64,000 nt of DNA from Bacteroidota bacterium (GTDB lineage Bacteria; Bacteroidota; Bacteroidia; Flavobacteriales; Weeksellaceae): positions 1-64,000 of the forward strand of contig JAFAGO010000002.1 of NCBI GenBank assembly GCA_023422635.1, in the 5' to 3' direction. Positions 1 through 9,351 of the stretch are shown here, piece by piece. How positions within the stretch are numbered: position 1 is the first letter of the stretch; every line of letters begins with the position of its first letter. The notes under the pieces were generated by a model. It was given only the letters and a program-made list of their open reading frames with translations. It was not told the origin of the DNA and did no database searches. A program made the translations under genes and the position numbers.

Positions 1-1773
1 TTCCGTGCGGGAAGACCTGTTTTGTATAATCACCGTGTTCAGTTGAATTACCGTTTCCCATTTGAGTATTTGCCTTATCTCGATTTCATGAATGCAGAAA
101 TTGGCTATGGATTTACCTATAATTGGAATGCCAGAAGTACCGTTTTAACTGCATACACGGATCCGGATACGGGCGAAGTTCAAAGTTTAGGAAGCATTGG
201 TCAAAACACCAACAATATTGTAGGAACAAGTACAGTAGATATTCCAAAGTTTTTAAGCAAGTTTAAATATTTTCAAAATATTAAAACAAAAATGGATAAA
301 AGGCGTCAAGAAATCGATTCCCTTAACAATGTTTATACCCAACTTTGGAATAAAAAGAACAGCAAGAAAAAATTCAAAAATTATAAATTCAAAAACAAGT
401 TAAAACCATTAGAAGGAGTTGCTTATGCGCTAACTTCCTTCAAACAGTTGGATGTACAGTTTAATGAAAATAATGGGATTGTGCTTCCAGGTTTACTTTC
501 TGCACCTAATTTTTATGGGTATGGACAAACCTTAGGTGGACCAACTTTTGGCTTCTTGCTCGGATCTCAAGCGGATATCCGAAGAACAGTAATTGAACGT
601 GGATGGATTTCTAACTCAGCGTATATGACGGATGCGTATACCCAAATGAAAAATCAAAATCTAACGGCAAACTTGCAGATTGTTCCGATAAACGACTTCC
701 GGATTGATTTAAATTGGATGAAAAACTATACCCGAAATTATTCACAAGGCGGTTATAATATCGATGCAATTTCATCAACTTCGCAATTCGATTTTGCTTT
801 TGGAAGCGATATCATCACGTATTCCAAAACAGCTTGGACGATGAAGACCGCATTTCAGGAGGGTGGAAGTATCTACAATACTTTGGTTCAAAACGCACAA
901 AAAGTTTCGCAATTAATTGGCAGCGGCGCTACCAATTCAGATGGATTTAAAAGTGGCTACGGATTGTCGAATGCGTATGTTTTAATTCCCGCTTTTCAAG
1001 CTGCTTTGCAAGGTAAAACTCCAGAAACAATGGATGATCCAAAAAAAGCTGGTTTTCCATTGCCGAATTGGCGAGTTACGTATTCTGGTTTAAAAAATAT
1101 TCCAATCGTAAACCATTACTTCAGTAAATTTGATATTTTGCACGCGTACACCTCAACGTACACTGCAACGGGAATTCAATCCAGTATCGATTACTATAAT
1201 ATGCAAAACAATGCTGGAGCATCGCTTACGGATGCGTATGGAAATTTCTATAATCCTTACACGTTTTCGCAAGTTGGTTATGTAGAAACTTTTTCGCCAC
1301 TTATTGGTGCAGATGTTACGATGCGTAATAATATGCAGTTTAGATTTCAATACAACAGAGACCGTTCTTACATCTTGGGCTTAGTTAACCAAACGTTAAC
1401 TGAAGATTCTGGTAACGAGTTTATCTTTGGTTTCGGTTATATTATGAAAGATTTACCAATGAAAATTAATTACAAAGGAAGATCAAAAACCATCAAGAGC
1501 GATTTAAATATTCGTGGCGATTTGTCGCTTCGTGATAGCCAAACCCGAATCACCAATATCTTGCAAAACGATTCGCAAGTAACGGGTGGGCAAACCTTAA
1601 TCAGCGTGAAGCTTTCTGCAGATTATAATATGTCCGAAAGTTTAAACTTGAAGTTCTTTTACGATCAATTGGTTACCAAGTATAAAATTTCAACAGCGTT
1701 TCCGCTCTCAACGATTAGAGCAGGAGTTACAGCTACCTTTACCTTCTCTGGTTCAGGAGCAAGCGGAAGATAA
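1..1773 (+). CDS. sprA: SprA C-terminal part (type IX secretion / gliding), 5' truncated
   Basis: The reading frame is open from the first base, so this is the last ~590 residues of a much larger protein cut by the window edge. SprA is the very large outer-membrane beta-barrel translocon of the type IX secretion system and is needed for gliding in Flavobacteriia. What is seen is a long stretch of alternating beta-strand-like sequence rich in Tyr, Asn, Ser and Thr, with Trp/Tyr-ended strands and a last strand (VTATFTFSGSG) typical of an outer-membrane barrel. A strong rho-independent terminator follows directly. The family call rests on recognised similarity to SprA C-termini; the upstream part would settle it. 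Confidence 0.85.
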   Translation, partial: FRAGRPVLYNHRVQLNYRFPFEYLPYLDFMNAEIGYGFTYNWNARSTVLTAYTDPDTGEVQSLGSIGQNTNNIVGTSTVDIPKFLSKFKYFQNIKTKMDKRRQEIDSLNNVYTQLWNKKNSKKKFKNYKFKNKLKPLEGVAYALTSFKQLDVQFNENNGIVLPGLLSAPNFYGYGQTLGGPTFGFLLGSQADIRRTVIERGWISNSAYMTDAYTQMKNQNLTANLQIVPINDFRIDLNWMKNYTRNYSQGGYNIDAISSTSQFDFAFGSDIITYSKTAWTMKTAFQEGGSIYNTLVQNAQKVSQLIGSGATNSDGFKSGYGLSNAYVLIPAFQAALQGKTPETMDDPKKAGFPLPNWRVTYSGLKNIPIVNHYFSKFDILHAYTSTYTATGIQSSIDYYNMQNNAGASLTDAYGNFYNPYTFSQVGYVETFSPLIGADVTMRNNMQFRFQYNRDRSYILGLVNQTLTEDSGNEFIFGFGYIMKDLPMKINYKGRSKTIKSDLNIRGDLSLRDSQTRITNILQNDSQVTGGQTLISVKLSADYNMSESLNLKFFYDQLVTKYKISTAFPLSTIRAGVTATFTFSGSGASGR

Positions 1774-1782
1774 ATCTATTAA

Positions 1783-1809
1783 AGCCCGGAGTTTTCTCCG
1801 GGTTTTTTG
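1783..1809 (+). terminator. rho-independent terminator after sprA
   Basis: A 7-bp stem CCCGGAG/CTCCGGG (1785-1791 with 1796-1802) with a TTTT loop is followed by a T run, just after the sprA stop codon. Confidence 0.9.
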
Positions 1810-1846
1810 TTTTCGACTTTCAGTAAAAAATCTGAAGATTATTCCG

Positions 1847-1854
1847 TAATTTTG
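1847..1854 (+). promoter_or_regulatory. -7 box for folE
   Basis: TAATTTTG matches the Bacteroidota -7 consensus TAnnTTTG. It lies 20 nt before the ATG at 1875, so the in-frame GTG at 1854 overlaps the promoter and cannot be the start. No clear -33 TTG is seen. Confidence 0.55.
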
Positions 1855-1874
1855 TGAAGTTTTTAAAATATACT

Positions 1875-2540
1875 ATGGAAAATTTTGTCGATAATGACGA
1901 TGATGTTTTTACAGGTAAAGATCATACTCCGCTTCGAGATGATGCCTTCGAATTAAGTCCAACAGATAAAATGAAAAAAATCGAGGGTTTATTCGGAGAA
2001 ATCATGCATACCTTAGGTTTGGATATGACCGACGATTCCTTGAAAGACTCCCCAAAAAGGGTCGCTAAAATGTACGTGAATGAAATTTTCGGCGGACTTC
2101 TTCCTGAAAACAAACCCGGTATTTCAACGTTTACCAACAAATATAAATACCGCCAAATGTTGGTGGAAAAAGATATTACGGTGTACTCGTTCTGCGAACA
2201 TCACTTTCTTCCGATAATTGGTAAAGCTCATGTTGCTTATATTTCGAATGGCGAAGTTATTGGGCTCTCGAAAATCAATCGTATTGTCGATTATTACTCC
2301 AAAAGGCCACAAGTGCAAGAGCGATTAACAATGCAAATTGTTGATGCGCTTAAAGAAGCATTGGGAACCAAAGATGTCGCTTGTATTATTGATGCAAAAC
2401 ACCTCTGCGTGAATTGTCGCGGAATTAAAGATACTTCAAGCTCTACCATTACGGCAGAACTTAGCGGTATTTTTCGAACCAACCCGATTACCCGACAAGA
2501 ATTTCTACATTATGTAGGAAGCCACGCGCGATTGGATTAA
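1875..2540 (+). CDS. folE: GTP cyclohydrolase I
   Basis: 221 residues. It converts GTP to 7,8-dihydroneopterin triphosphate, the first step of tetrahydrofolate (and pterin) synthesis, in the cytoplasm. The family zinc-ligand motifs are present: FCEHHFLP in the middle and CVNCRG near the C-terminus, plus the substrate-site segment around SKINRIVDYYSKRPQVQERL. The N-terminal ~50 residues are acidic and variable, as is usual. ATG 1875 is preferred over the upstream in-frame GTG (1854), which lies inside the -7 box. Two other folate genes, folB and folK, are elsewhere in this window. Confidence 0.96.
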   Translation: MENFVDNDDDVFTGKDHTPLRDDAFELSPTDKMKKIEGLFGEIMHTLGLDMTDDSLKDSPKRVAKMYVNEIFGGLLPENKPGISTFTNKYKYRQMLVEKDITVYSFCEHHFLPIIGKAHVAYISNGEVIGLSKINRIVDYYSKRPQVQERLTMQIVDALKEALGTKDVACIIDAKHLCVNCRGIKDTSSSTITAELSGIFRTNPITRQEFLHYVGSHARLD

Positions 2541-2681
2541 CTTTGATTTTTCCGAATAAATGATACAGTTTAAAACCCTTTCTAACCAAATCTTTATTGC
2601 CACGATTATTTGTTGTAATTCTTGGTTATGAAAACATGTTTTTAAATTTTTTATTCTAATCATCTTTAACTTTTAAATTCT

Positions 2682-4151
2682 ATGCAGCTTAAAATATACA
2701 ATTCGCTTTCTGGCGAGAAAGAAATTTTTAAACCCGTTCTCGAAGGCAATGTGGGAATGTACGTTTGTGGACCAACGGTGTACAGCAATGTTCATTTGGG
2801 TAATGTGCGAACCTTTATGTCCTTCGATTTTATATATCGCAGTCTTCGGTTTTTAGGCTATAAAGTTCGGTATGTGCGTAATATTACCGATGCTGGACAT
2901 TTAACTGATGATGGAGATGTAAATAACGATCGTTTCGTAAAGCAATCTCGACTTGAAAAGTTGGAACCGATGGAAATCGTTCAAAAATATACGGTGGATT
3001 TTCATAAAGTGTTAGAAACTTTTAATCTTCTTCCACCAACCATTGAACCTACCGCAACTGGTCACATCGTAGAACAAATTGAGCTTACTCAAAAACTAAT
3101 TGCAGATGGTTTTGCCTATGAAAGTAATGGGTCCGTGTATTTCGATGTTCAAGAATACAATCGGAAAGGGCTTAATTATGGTGAACTTTCAAGAAGAAAT
3201 ATTGAAGAACTTTTTGCCAATACAAGAGATCTCGATGGTCAAAATGAGAAAAAAAATCCACAAGATTTTGCCCTTTGGAAAAAAGCATCTCCAGCACACA
3301 TTATGCGTTGGAATTCCCCTTGGGGAGAAGGTTTCCCGGGTTGGCATCTTGAATGTACAGCAATGAGTACAAAATATTTGGGTGATAATTTTGATATTCA
3401 CGGAGGTGGATTAGATTTGAAATTTCCGCATCATGAATGTGAAGTTGCACAAGGAAAAGCATGCAATGGAGTAGAGCCAGTCAACTATTGGATGCACGCG
3501 AATATGCTAACAATGAATGGGCAACGCATGAGCAAATCCACAGGAAATTATATTTTGCCAATGCAATTGATTAACGGCGAAAATGATTTCTTCGAAAAAT
3601 CTTTTCATCCTACAGTTGTTCGCTTTTGCTTTATGCAAGCGCATTACCGAAGCGTATTGGATATTTCTAATGAAGCGATGATTGCTGCAGAAAAAGGATG
3701 TCACCGATTAATGGAAGCTGTACAAACATTAAATTCTCACTTTGAAATAAAAGCAAGTGCAGAAAACGCGTTTGATTTCAAAACTTGGAAAGATAAGGTG
3801 TATGAAGCGCTTACCGATGACTTTAATTCACCGATTTTAATTTCGCATCTTTTTGAAGCGGTTAAATTCATCTTTGCATTAAAAGAAGGAAAAGATAGCA
3901 TTTCCAATGAAGATTTTGAAGCTTTTAAAACATTGATGAATCAGTTGGTTTTTGATGTTTTAGGTCTTCAAAGTATTGAAGAGAATAACAACGAAAAGCT
4001 AGATCAAACCCTGCAAGTGCTGATTGAGTTGAGAAACCAAGCCAGAAAAGCAAAAAACTTTGAACTTTCCGATCAAATTAGAGATAAACTTCTTGCAGAA
4101 GGTATCGAACTAAAAGATGGCCGCGATGGAACAACCTACGTTTTGAACTAG
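2682..4151 (+). CDS. cysS: cysteinyl-tRNA synthetase
   Basis: 489 residues, normal length for a class Ia CysRS that charges tRNA-Cys. The family landmarks are visible: zinc ligand C29 in YVCGPTVYS, the HIGH-type motif at 38-41 (HLGN), the second zinc region WHLECTAMS, the HGGGLDLKFPHHECE segment, and the KMSKS loop as RMSKS at 282-286. The C-terminal third is the helical anticodon-binding domain. The 140-nt space upstream holds no gene. A terminator follows at 4175-4210. The tRNA-Cys substrate gene is at 51380. Confidence 0.98.
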   Translation: MQLKIYNSLSGEKEIFKPVLEGNVGMYVCGPTVYSNVHLGNVRTFMSFDFIYRSLRFLGYKVRYVRNITDAGHLTDDGDVNNDRFVKQSRLEKLEPMEIVQKYTVDFHKVLETFNLLPPTIEPTATGHIVEQIELTQKLIADGFAYESNGSVYFDVQEYNRKGLNYGELSRRNIEELFANTRDLDGQNEKKNPQDFALWKKASPAHIMRWNSPWGEGFPGWHLECTAMSTKYLGDNFDIHGGGLDLKFPHHECEVAQGKACNGVEPVNYWMHANMLTMNGQRMSKSTGNYILPMQLINGENDFFEKSFHPTVVRFCFMQAHYRSVLDISNEAMIAAEKGCHRLMEAVQTLNSHFEIKASAENAFDFKTWKDKVYEALTDDFNSPILISHLFEAVKFIFALKEGKDSISNEDFEAFKTLMNQLVFDVLGLQSIEENNNEKLDQTLQVLIELRNQARKAKNFELSDQIRDKLLAEGIELKDGRDGTTYVLN

Positions 4152-4174
4152 TGATTTTACACTTAAAAATATTC

Positions 4175-4210
4175 ATCCTTCTGGAATTGTATTTCAGAAG
4201 GATTTTTTTT
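4175..4210 (+). terminator. rho-independent terminator after cysS
   Basis: A perfect 9-bp stem ATCCTTCTG (4175-4183) / CAGAAGGAT (4195-4203), followed by eight or more T residues. Confidence 0.9.
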
Positions 4211-4392
4211 ATGTTTTTCAATTTAAATTGAGGATATTTTGCAGATTGAGCAGTTAATTTTTCGATCTGCTGTAAAGTATAAAATGCATGTTATTGAGTT
4301 GGCTTTGTAATATGTTGTAAATCAATTTTATAACGTATAAAGGTTTTTTCAAAAGTGATGGATATCACGACCTATTTACCGTAAATTATTGT

Positions 4393-4400
4393 TACATTTG
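4393..4400 (+). promoter_or_regulatory. -7 box for malQ
   Basis: TACATTTG fits TAnnTTTG and lies 25 nt before the malQ ATG. No good -33 element is seen at the usual spacing. Confidence 0.45.
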
Positions 4401-4425
4401 TGAATAGAGAAAAAAATAAAAACCA

Positions 4426-7080
4426 ATGAAATTATATTTTAATATTCACTTCCAAACAAAAGTCGGCGAACTGCTCAGGATTCTTGTTTCAGAAGGCGAT
4501 CAAGAGCCACAAGTGCATCATTTACACTATGTTGAAAACGGAGGTTGGAAAGCTGAGGTAGATTATTTTGCAAAGTCACTTTCTTATCGTTATCAGCTGG
4601 TTAATGATAATGGCGATATTTTGGATGAAGAATATGCGACGCATGTTTTAGAACTTCCTCACAATTATAAGGAGTTTCAAATTTTCGACGTTTGGAATCT
4701 TAAGAATTTCCCTGAAAATTATCTTAAGAATAAAATTTTAAAAAATAAATTTTCTGGTGTTGAGTTAGAAAAGGTTTCCGTTTTAAAAAAACATACGCAC
4801 CTTTTTAGAATAGAAGCACCAATTTATCATCCGCAATGGCGCGTTGTGCTCCTTGGCGATACGCAATCCCTTGGCAATTGGGAATATTTGCGAACCATAC
4901 CATTGAACCAAACGGATTTTGGAGTTTGGGAAGTCGCTGTGGAAATTCCCGAAAAACAATTTATCCATTACAAATATGGATTAATGGATGTGCAAACAGG
5001 AGAAGTTTTCGATGTGGAATATGGCGAAAATCGTTGGGCAGCACCGAATAGTGATCCAAATGTTTTGCAGATTAAAGCAGACCATTTTTTCCGTTTCAAG
5101 TCTTTTGAATTGTATCATGCTGCAGGTGTTGCTGTACCGGTGTTTTCGATCCGCTCGCAAAATGGTTTTGGAATTGGCGAGTTTCAAGATGTTAAGCTTT
5201 TAGCAGATTGGGCTAAAGCAACAGATTTGGGAATTATTCAGATTCTTCCGATCAACGATACAACAGCGAATTATTCTTGGACAGATTCATATCCCTACGC
5301 AGCTATTTCTGTATATGCACTCCATCCTGCGTATCTTTCTATCGAAGCGCTTGATTTTAAAATCCCTGCCGATTTAAGTACGGAATTTCAAACTGAGAAA
5401 GATAACTTAAATTCACTTGAACTTATTGATTATGAAAGGGTAATCGCTTCAAAATGGAAATACGTTAAAGCAATTTTTTCAGCGAGTAAAGATGAAATTT
5501 TAAAAGACAGAAACTTTAAAAAATTCATTAAAGAAAACGAAGATTGGCTTTTGCCTTATGCTGCATTTTGTGTGCAACGCGATAAATATAAAACTCCTGA
5601 TTTTAGCCAATGGAAAACGCATAAAAAATATATTCCTGGAAAAATTAAATCTTTTTTCTCAGAGAAAAGCAAAGATTTTAGCGAGTCTATGCTGCATGCT
5701 TGGGTTCAATATCAACTTCATTTGCAACTTAAAGATGCCGTAGATTATGCGCATCAGTTAGGGATTTCTTTAAAAGGTGATTTGCCAATTGGTATTTATC
5801 GACATTCCGTGGAAGCGTGGAAAGAACCTGAATTGTTTGGGATGGATTTTCAAGCTGGAGCACCGCCAGATCAATTTACAGATTTAGGGCAAAATTGGGG
5901 ATTCCCAACCTATAATTGGGAAGCCATGAAAGCAGATGGTTACCAATGGTGGAAAAACCGTTTCAAAGCATTGGAGCAGTATTTTGATGCAATGCGAATC
6001 GATCATATATTAGGCTTTTTCCGCATTTGGAGAATTCCTTATTCTGCAACGCAAGGTATTTTGGGCTATTTTTATCCTGCAATTCCGGTAACCGAAAACG
6101 AGTTCCAGCAAAGAGGGATTCCTTTTACTGCGAATCGTTATTGTAAACCTTACATCAATGATCAAATTTTATGGAATTATTTCGGCGATGAAAGAGAGGC
6201 GATTCACCAGCAATTTATGAACAATCACTTCGATGGTACGTATTCATTTAAAGATGAATTTGATACACAACGAAAATTGCGAACCTATTTCGATGAAAAT
6301 CCACATCCGTGGGCGGAAGAAAAATTAATTACGTTGGCTGCAAATGTTCTCTTTTTGGAAGAGAAGCTTGATGGCGAAACGGTTTATCATCCAAGATTTA
6401 ATGTTCATAAAACCGATTCCTATCAGTATTTGTCGGATTGGGAGAAAAAATCGGTGTATCAATTGTACCTCAATTATTTCTTCGAACGTCAGGATCATCT
6501 TTGGTATCATTCCGCAATGGAAAAACTTCCTGTAATTCTAAATTCTACAGAAATGTTAATTTGTGGCGAAGATTTGGGATTGGTTCCGGATTGTGTTCCT
6601 GTGGTAATGGATCGTCTTGGTATTACCGCTTTGAAGGTTCAGCGTATGCCTTCGGAAAATATTTTGTGGTATAATCCTAAAGATGCAAGTTACCTTAACG
6701 TAGTTACAGCATCATCGCACGATAGTTCTACTTTGCGCCAATGGTGGCAAGAAGATTGGTCGCTTTCTCAGCAATATTTTAATCATCAGTTGAATCAACA
6801 AGGTACCGCTCCTTGGGAATTGCATCCTCAACTTTCGGAAATCATTATGAAGCAACATTTGTATAATGAAGCAATGTTGGCGATTTTTCCAATTCAAGAA
6901 TTTTTGGCGACCGATGAACATCTTCTGAACCCGAATAAGGACAATGAAAGAATTAATAATCCTGCCGTTTTCCCACATTATTGGCGTTACAGAATGCATC
7001 TTACCATAGAAGATTTGCTGCAAAAAGATGGCTTTAATGCTAAAATAGCATCTTGGATTACGGATTCTGGAAGGAAGTAG
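4426..7080 (+). CDS. malQ: 4-alpha-glucanotransferase with N-terminal starch-binding domains
   Basis: 884 residues, longer than the ~500-700 of common MalQ proteins because of an N-terminal carbohydrate-binding region. Residues ~130-215 form a CBM20 domain (VVLLGDTQSLGNWE, then a Trp-rich end). Residues 1-110 look like a second, more divergent CBM20. The GH77 catalytic part follows, with the nucleophile D526 (MRIDHILGFFRIWRIP), acid/base E715 (CGEDLGLVPD) and D766 (SSHDSSTLRQWW). It transfers alpha-1,4-glucan segments between maltodextrins in the cytoplasm, as in plant DPE2-type enzymes. No signal peptide. It is monocistronic with its own -7 box and terminator. Confidence 0.95.
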   Translation: MKLYFNIHFQTKVGELLRILVSEGDQEPQVHHLHYVENGGWKAEVDYFAKSLSYRYQLVNDNGDILDEEYATHVLELPHNYKEFQIFDVWNLKNFPENYLKNKILKNKFSGVELEKVSVLKKHTHLFRIEAPIYHPQWRVVLLGDTQSLGNWEYLRTIPLNQTDFGVWEVAVEIPEKQFIHYKYGLMDVQTGEVFDVEYGENRWAAPNSDPNVLQIKADHFFRFKSFELYHAAGVAVPVFSIRSQNGFGIGEFQDVKLLADWAKATDLGIIQILPINDTTANYSWTDSYPYAAISVYALHPAYLSIEALDFKIPADLSTEFQTEKDNLNSLELIDYERVIASKWKYVKAIFSASKDEILKDRNFKKFIKENEDWLLPYAAFCVQRDKYKTPDFSQWKTHKKYIPGKIKSFFSEKSKDFSESMLHAWVQYQLHLQLKDAVDYAHQLGISLKGDLPIGIYRHSVEAWKEPELFGMDFQAGAPPDQFTDLGQNWGFPTYNWEAMKADGYQWWKNRFKALEQYFDAMRIDHILGFFRIWRIPYSATQGILGYFYPAIPVTENEFQQRGIPFTANRYCKPYINDQILWNYFGDEREAIHQQFMNNHFDGTYSFKDEFDTQRKLRTYFDENPHPWAEEKLITLAANVLFLEEKLDGETVYHPRFNVHKTDSYQYLSDWEKKSVYQLYLNYFFERQDHLWYHSAMEKLPVILNSTEMLICGEDLGLVPDCVPVVMDRLGITALKVQRMPSENILWYNPKDASYLNVVTASSHDSSTLRQWWQEDWSLSQQYFNHQLNQQGTAPWELHPQLSEIIMKQHLYNEAMLAIFPIQEFLATDEHLLNPNKDNERINNPAVFPHYWRYRMHLTIEDLLQKDGFNAKIASWITDSGRK

Positions 7081-7114
7081 AAGGTTTTAGTTTAGCATTT
7101 CTTAATAAATTGTT

Positions 7115-7152
7115 AAGAAGTTGAATTTTCGGATTTAACTTCTTTTTTTTTC
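7115..7152 (+). terminator. rho-independent terminator after malQ
   Basis: An 8-bp stem AAGAAGTT (7115-7122) / AACTTCTT (7137-7144) with a 14-nt loop, followed by a T run. Confidence 0.75.
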
Positions 7153-7212
7153 TCGCATCCAAGTATCAGATTTTCGGAATGGAAATTGTTTGAAACCTTA
7201 AAATTTTGAGAG

Positions 7213-8232
7213 ATGAGAAAAATTATATTGGGAACCTTTGTTGTTCTGTCTTCAATAGCATCTGCGCAAACATATCAAGATTACTATCCATCAGGAAATG
7301 GGGATCCATATTCCAATAATGAATATTATGGAGATGATGATGATCAGTATTATTTCCCGGATGATTATTATTACGAATATCCGTCTGATTATTATGCCGA
7401 CGATTACTATCGAAACTCTTACAATGACTATAGACGCAGTATTGATGGTGTAAACTGGAATCGTCTTTTTGTGCAATTTCGCTTAGCACCTTGGCAAGTG
7501 GAGCAAATTATGTATTTAAATTCAATGTATGCTTCTTATGCCATGTGGAATGAATATTATCGCTATAACCCGGATCGTTGGTATTATGATCGATTTTATG
7601 CGTTGGAAAGAATTTTAGGACCAAGTGTTTTCGGTGTATACCAAAATACGTATTACGGAGGGTATAGTCCGGTTGTTTACTGGCAAAATTATCGTGCTCG
7701 CCATTATTCTCCTTCGGTTTTTATAAGCGCAAGGTATAGAAATATAAATATTAACATTTACCATATTAATCGCAATGTGTATCACCGAAATAATGGTTAT
7801 TTTTACAGTCCACGACGTCAAGATTTTGGATTTAAAAATTCCCCAAGATCAGGCGCTAATGGAAATTGGAATAATCGAAATGAAGGATTTAGAAGTTCAG
7901 TTCCGAACCGAAATAATTCTGGAATAAGAAATGAAAGAGATTCTGGTTTCAGAAGCGGAACAAGAAGCGGTGCGATGAGAGATACTTCTGGTCCAAAAAT
8001 TTTGGAAAATCGAAATTCAAATAATGGGATGAGAAGTGCCCAATCGCAACAAAGAAATAATCAAATTCCTAGAGTTACGGAAAGATCAAGAAGTAATTCT
8101 TCGGATGGTTTCAGAAGTTCATCTCCTCAACAAAGATCAACTGAAAGATCTTCCCAAAAATCGGTTAGTCCAAGTCGATCCAAATCTGAACAAAATAGTA
8201 GAATTTCTGGACAAAGATTAGTAAGTCGTTAG
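7213..8232 (+). CDS. secreted Asp/Tyr-rich and Ser/Arg/Asn-rich protein of unknown function
   Basis: 339 residues; function not recognised. There is a clear Sec signal peptide (MRKIILGTFVVLSSIASAQ). Residues ~20-75 are extremely rich in Asp and Tyr. A middle part (~80-190) is Trp/Tyr-rich and looks folded. The last ~140 residues are low-complexity Arg/Ser/Asn/Gln. The negatively charged start and positively charged tail are unusual in one polypeptide. Similar secreted proteins with a conserved WNxxF-type core occur in Flavobacteriia without assigned function. A small secreted protein (8312) follows in the same direction, but an 80-nt gap separates them. Confidence 0.8.
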   Translation: MRKIILGTFVVLSSIASAQTYQDYYPSGNGDPYSNNEYYGDDDDQYYFPDDYYYEYPSDYYADDYYRNSYNDYRRSIDGVNWNRLFVQFRLAPWQVEQIMYLNSMYASYAMWNEYYRYNPDRWYYDRFYALERILGPSVFGVYQNTYYGGYSPVVYWQNYRARHYSPSVFISARYRNININIYHINRNVYHRNNGYFYSPRRQDFGFKNSPRSGANGNWNNRNEGFRSSVPNRNNSGIRNERDSGFRSGTRSGAMRDTSGPKILENRNSNNGMRSAQSQQRNNQIPRVTERSRSNSSDGFRSSSPQQRSTERSSQKSVSPSRSKSEQNSRISGQRLVSR

Positions 8233-8311
8233 ACGAATTTTTCCGATTTTTAATCATAATGAAAATGTATTTTTAATGCGCGTGTTTCATCATCACTTTA
8301 AAACAATTACA

Positions 8312-8752
8312 ATGAAAAAAATAATAGTAAGTTTTGCCATTATCGCGTTCGGAGGCTTTGCGATGGCACAAGAACAAACGCCTTCGGTCTCTACAAAAGA
8401 GGCAGTGCAACCTCGTTCTGAGTATTTTGAAAATGAAATTAAAATATTAAAAACTGAACTTTCACTTTCGGACGATCAAGTCGTAAAACTACGAGCTGCA
8501 AATGATAAAAGAAGGGAAGAAATGGCAGCTTTGCGGCAAGCTCGTAAAGAGCAAAATACAGAACAAATGAAGAAAATGCAGGCAACGAAAAGAGAACGTG
8601 ATGCTGATGTGAAAGAAATTTTATCAGCGGAACAATATGATAAATTTCAGCAATATCAAGAAAGGAAAAGAAAAGAAAAATTAAGTAAGTTGAAAGGTAA
8701 AAAATCATTTAAAGAGACGATAAAGCCGCAACTTGAAGCGGAAACAAAATAG
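8312..8752 (+). CDS. small secreted helical protein, Spy/LTXXQ-like
   Basis: 146 residues from the ATG at 8312, chosen because it begins a clean signal peptide (MKKIIVSFAIIAFGGFAMAQ); an in-frame start 36 nt upstream would bury it. The mature part is highly charged and predicted helical. Two LS..Q-type motifs (LSLSDDQVVKLR and LSAEQYDKFQQYQ) are spaced as in periplasmic Spy/CpxP-like proteins, which act as ATP-independent chaperones or stress sensors. That family link is an inference from motif spacing. A strong terminator follows. Confidence 0.8.
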   Translation: MKKIIVSFAIIAFGGFAMAQEQTPSVSTKEAVQPRSEYFENEIKILKTELSLSDDQVVKLRAANDKRREEMAALRQARKEQNTEQMKKMQATKRERDADVKEILSAEQYDKFQQYQERKRKEKLSKLKGKKSFKETIKPQLEAETK

Positions 8753-8775
8753 CTCGATAATATATTTTTTGGGAG

Positions 8776-8802
8776 TGCGGAATTTTTATTCCGCATTTTT
8801 TT
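8776..8802 (+). terminator. rho-independent terminator
   Basis: A perfect 8-bp stem TGCGGAAT (8776-8783) / ATTCCGCA (8788-8795), TTTT loop, then seven T residues. It ends the 7213-8752 region before ferritin. Confidence 0.92.
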
Positions 8803-8834
8803 ATTTTCGCAAATATTATTAAATTTATACAATT

Positions 8835-9344
8835 ATGATTAGTACACAAATTGCCGAATTAATGAATGCGCAAATTGCCAAAGAGCAATATGCAGCACAA
8901 TATTATCTTTCAATGTCTGCATGGTTTTCCGCAAGAGATTTAGATGGAATTGCCAACTATTTTAGAGTTCAAAGTAAGGAAGAATTAATGCACGCTGATA
9001 AAATGTTCGATTACCTAAACGATGTTGGTGCAGAAATTATCATGGGCGAGATTCCTCAACCGCCGCACCAGTTTGAAAATGCAACCGATATTTTTCAAAA
9101 AGCTTTGGAACATGAAAGATTAGTAACCAGAAGTATTTTCAATATTTTAAAAACCGCAAACGAAGAAGGCGATTTTGCAACGGTTTCGTTTCTTCAATGG
9201 TTTGTAAACGAACAGGTGGAGGAAGAAGCAAACGCGTCTCAATTGGTTACCAAAATAAAAATGGTAAGCGAAAACCCTTCAGCGCTCTACCTTTTTGATC
9301 AAGAGTTAGCGCAACGTGTTTTTGCGCCTAACGCAACCGAATAA
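8835..9344 (+). CDS. ftnA: non-haem ferritin
   Basis: 169 residues, the normal size of a bacterial ferritin subunit; 24 of these form an iron-storage shell in the cytoplasm. Ferroxidase-site residues are in place: E17 and Y24 in helix A (KEQYAAQYYL), E50 and H53 in helix B (SKEELMHADKM), and the later EQVEEEANA segment of helix C. The stop codon is only 7 nt before the ATG of the following DUF3857 gene, so the two may be cotranscribed, although no functional link is known. Confidence 0.96.
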   Translation: MISTQIAELMNAQIAKEQYAAQYYLSMSAWFSARDLDGIANYFRVQSKEELMHADKMFDYLNDVGAEIIMGEIPQPPHQFENATDIFQKALEHERLVTRSIFNILKTANEEGDFATVSFLQWFVNEQVEEEANASQLVTKIKMVSENPSALYLFDQELAQRVFAPNATE

Positions 9345-9351
9345 AACAATA

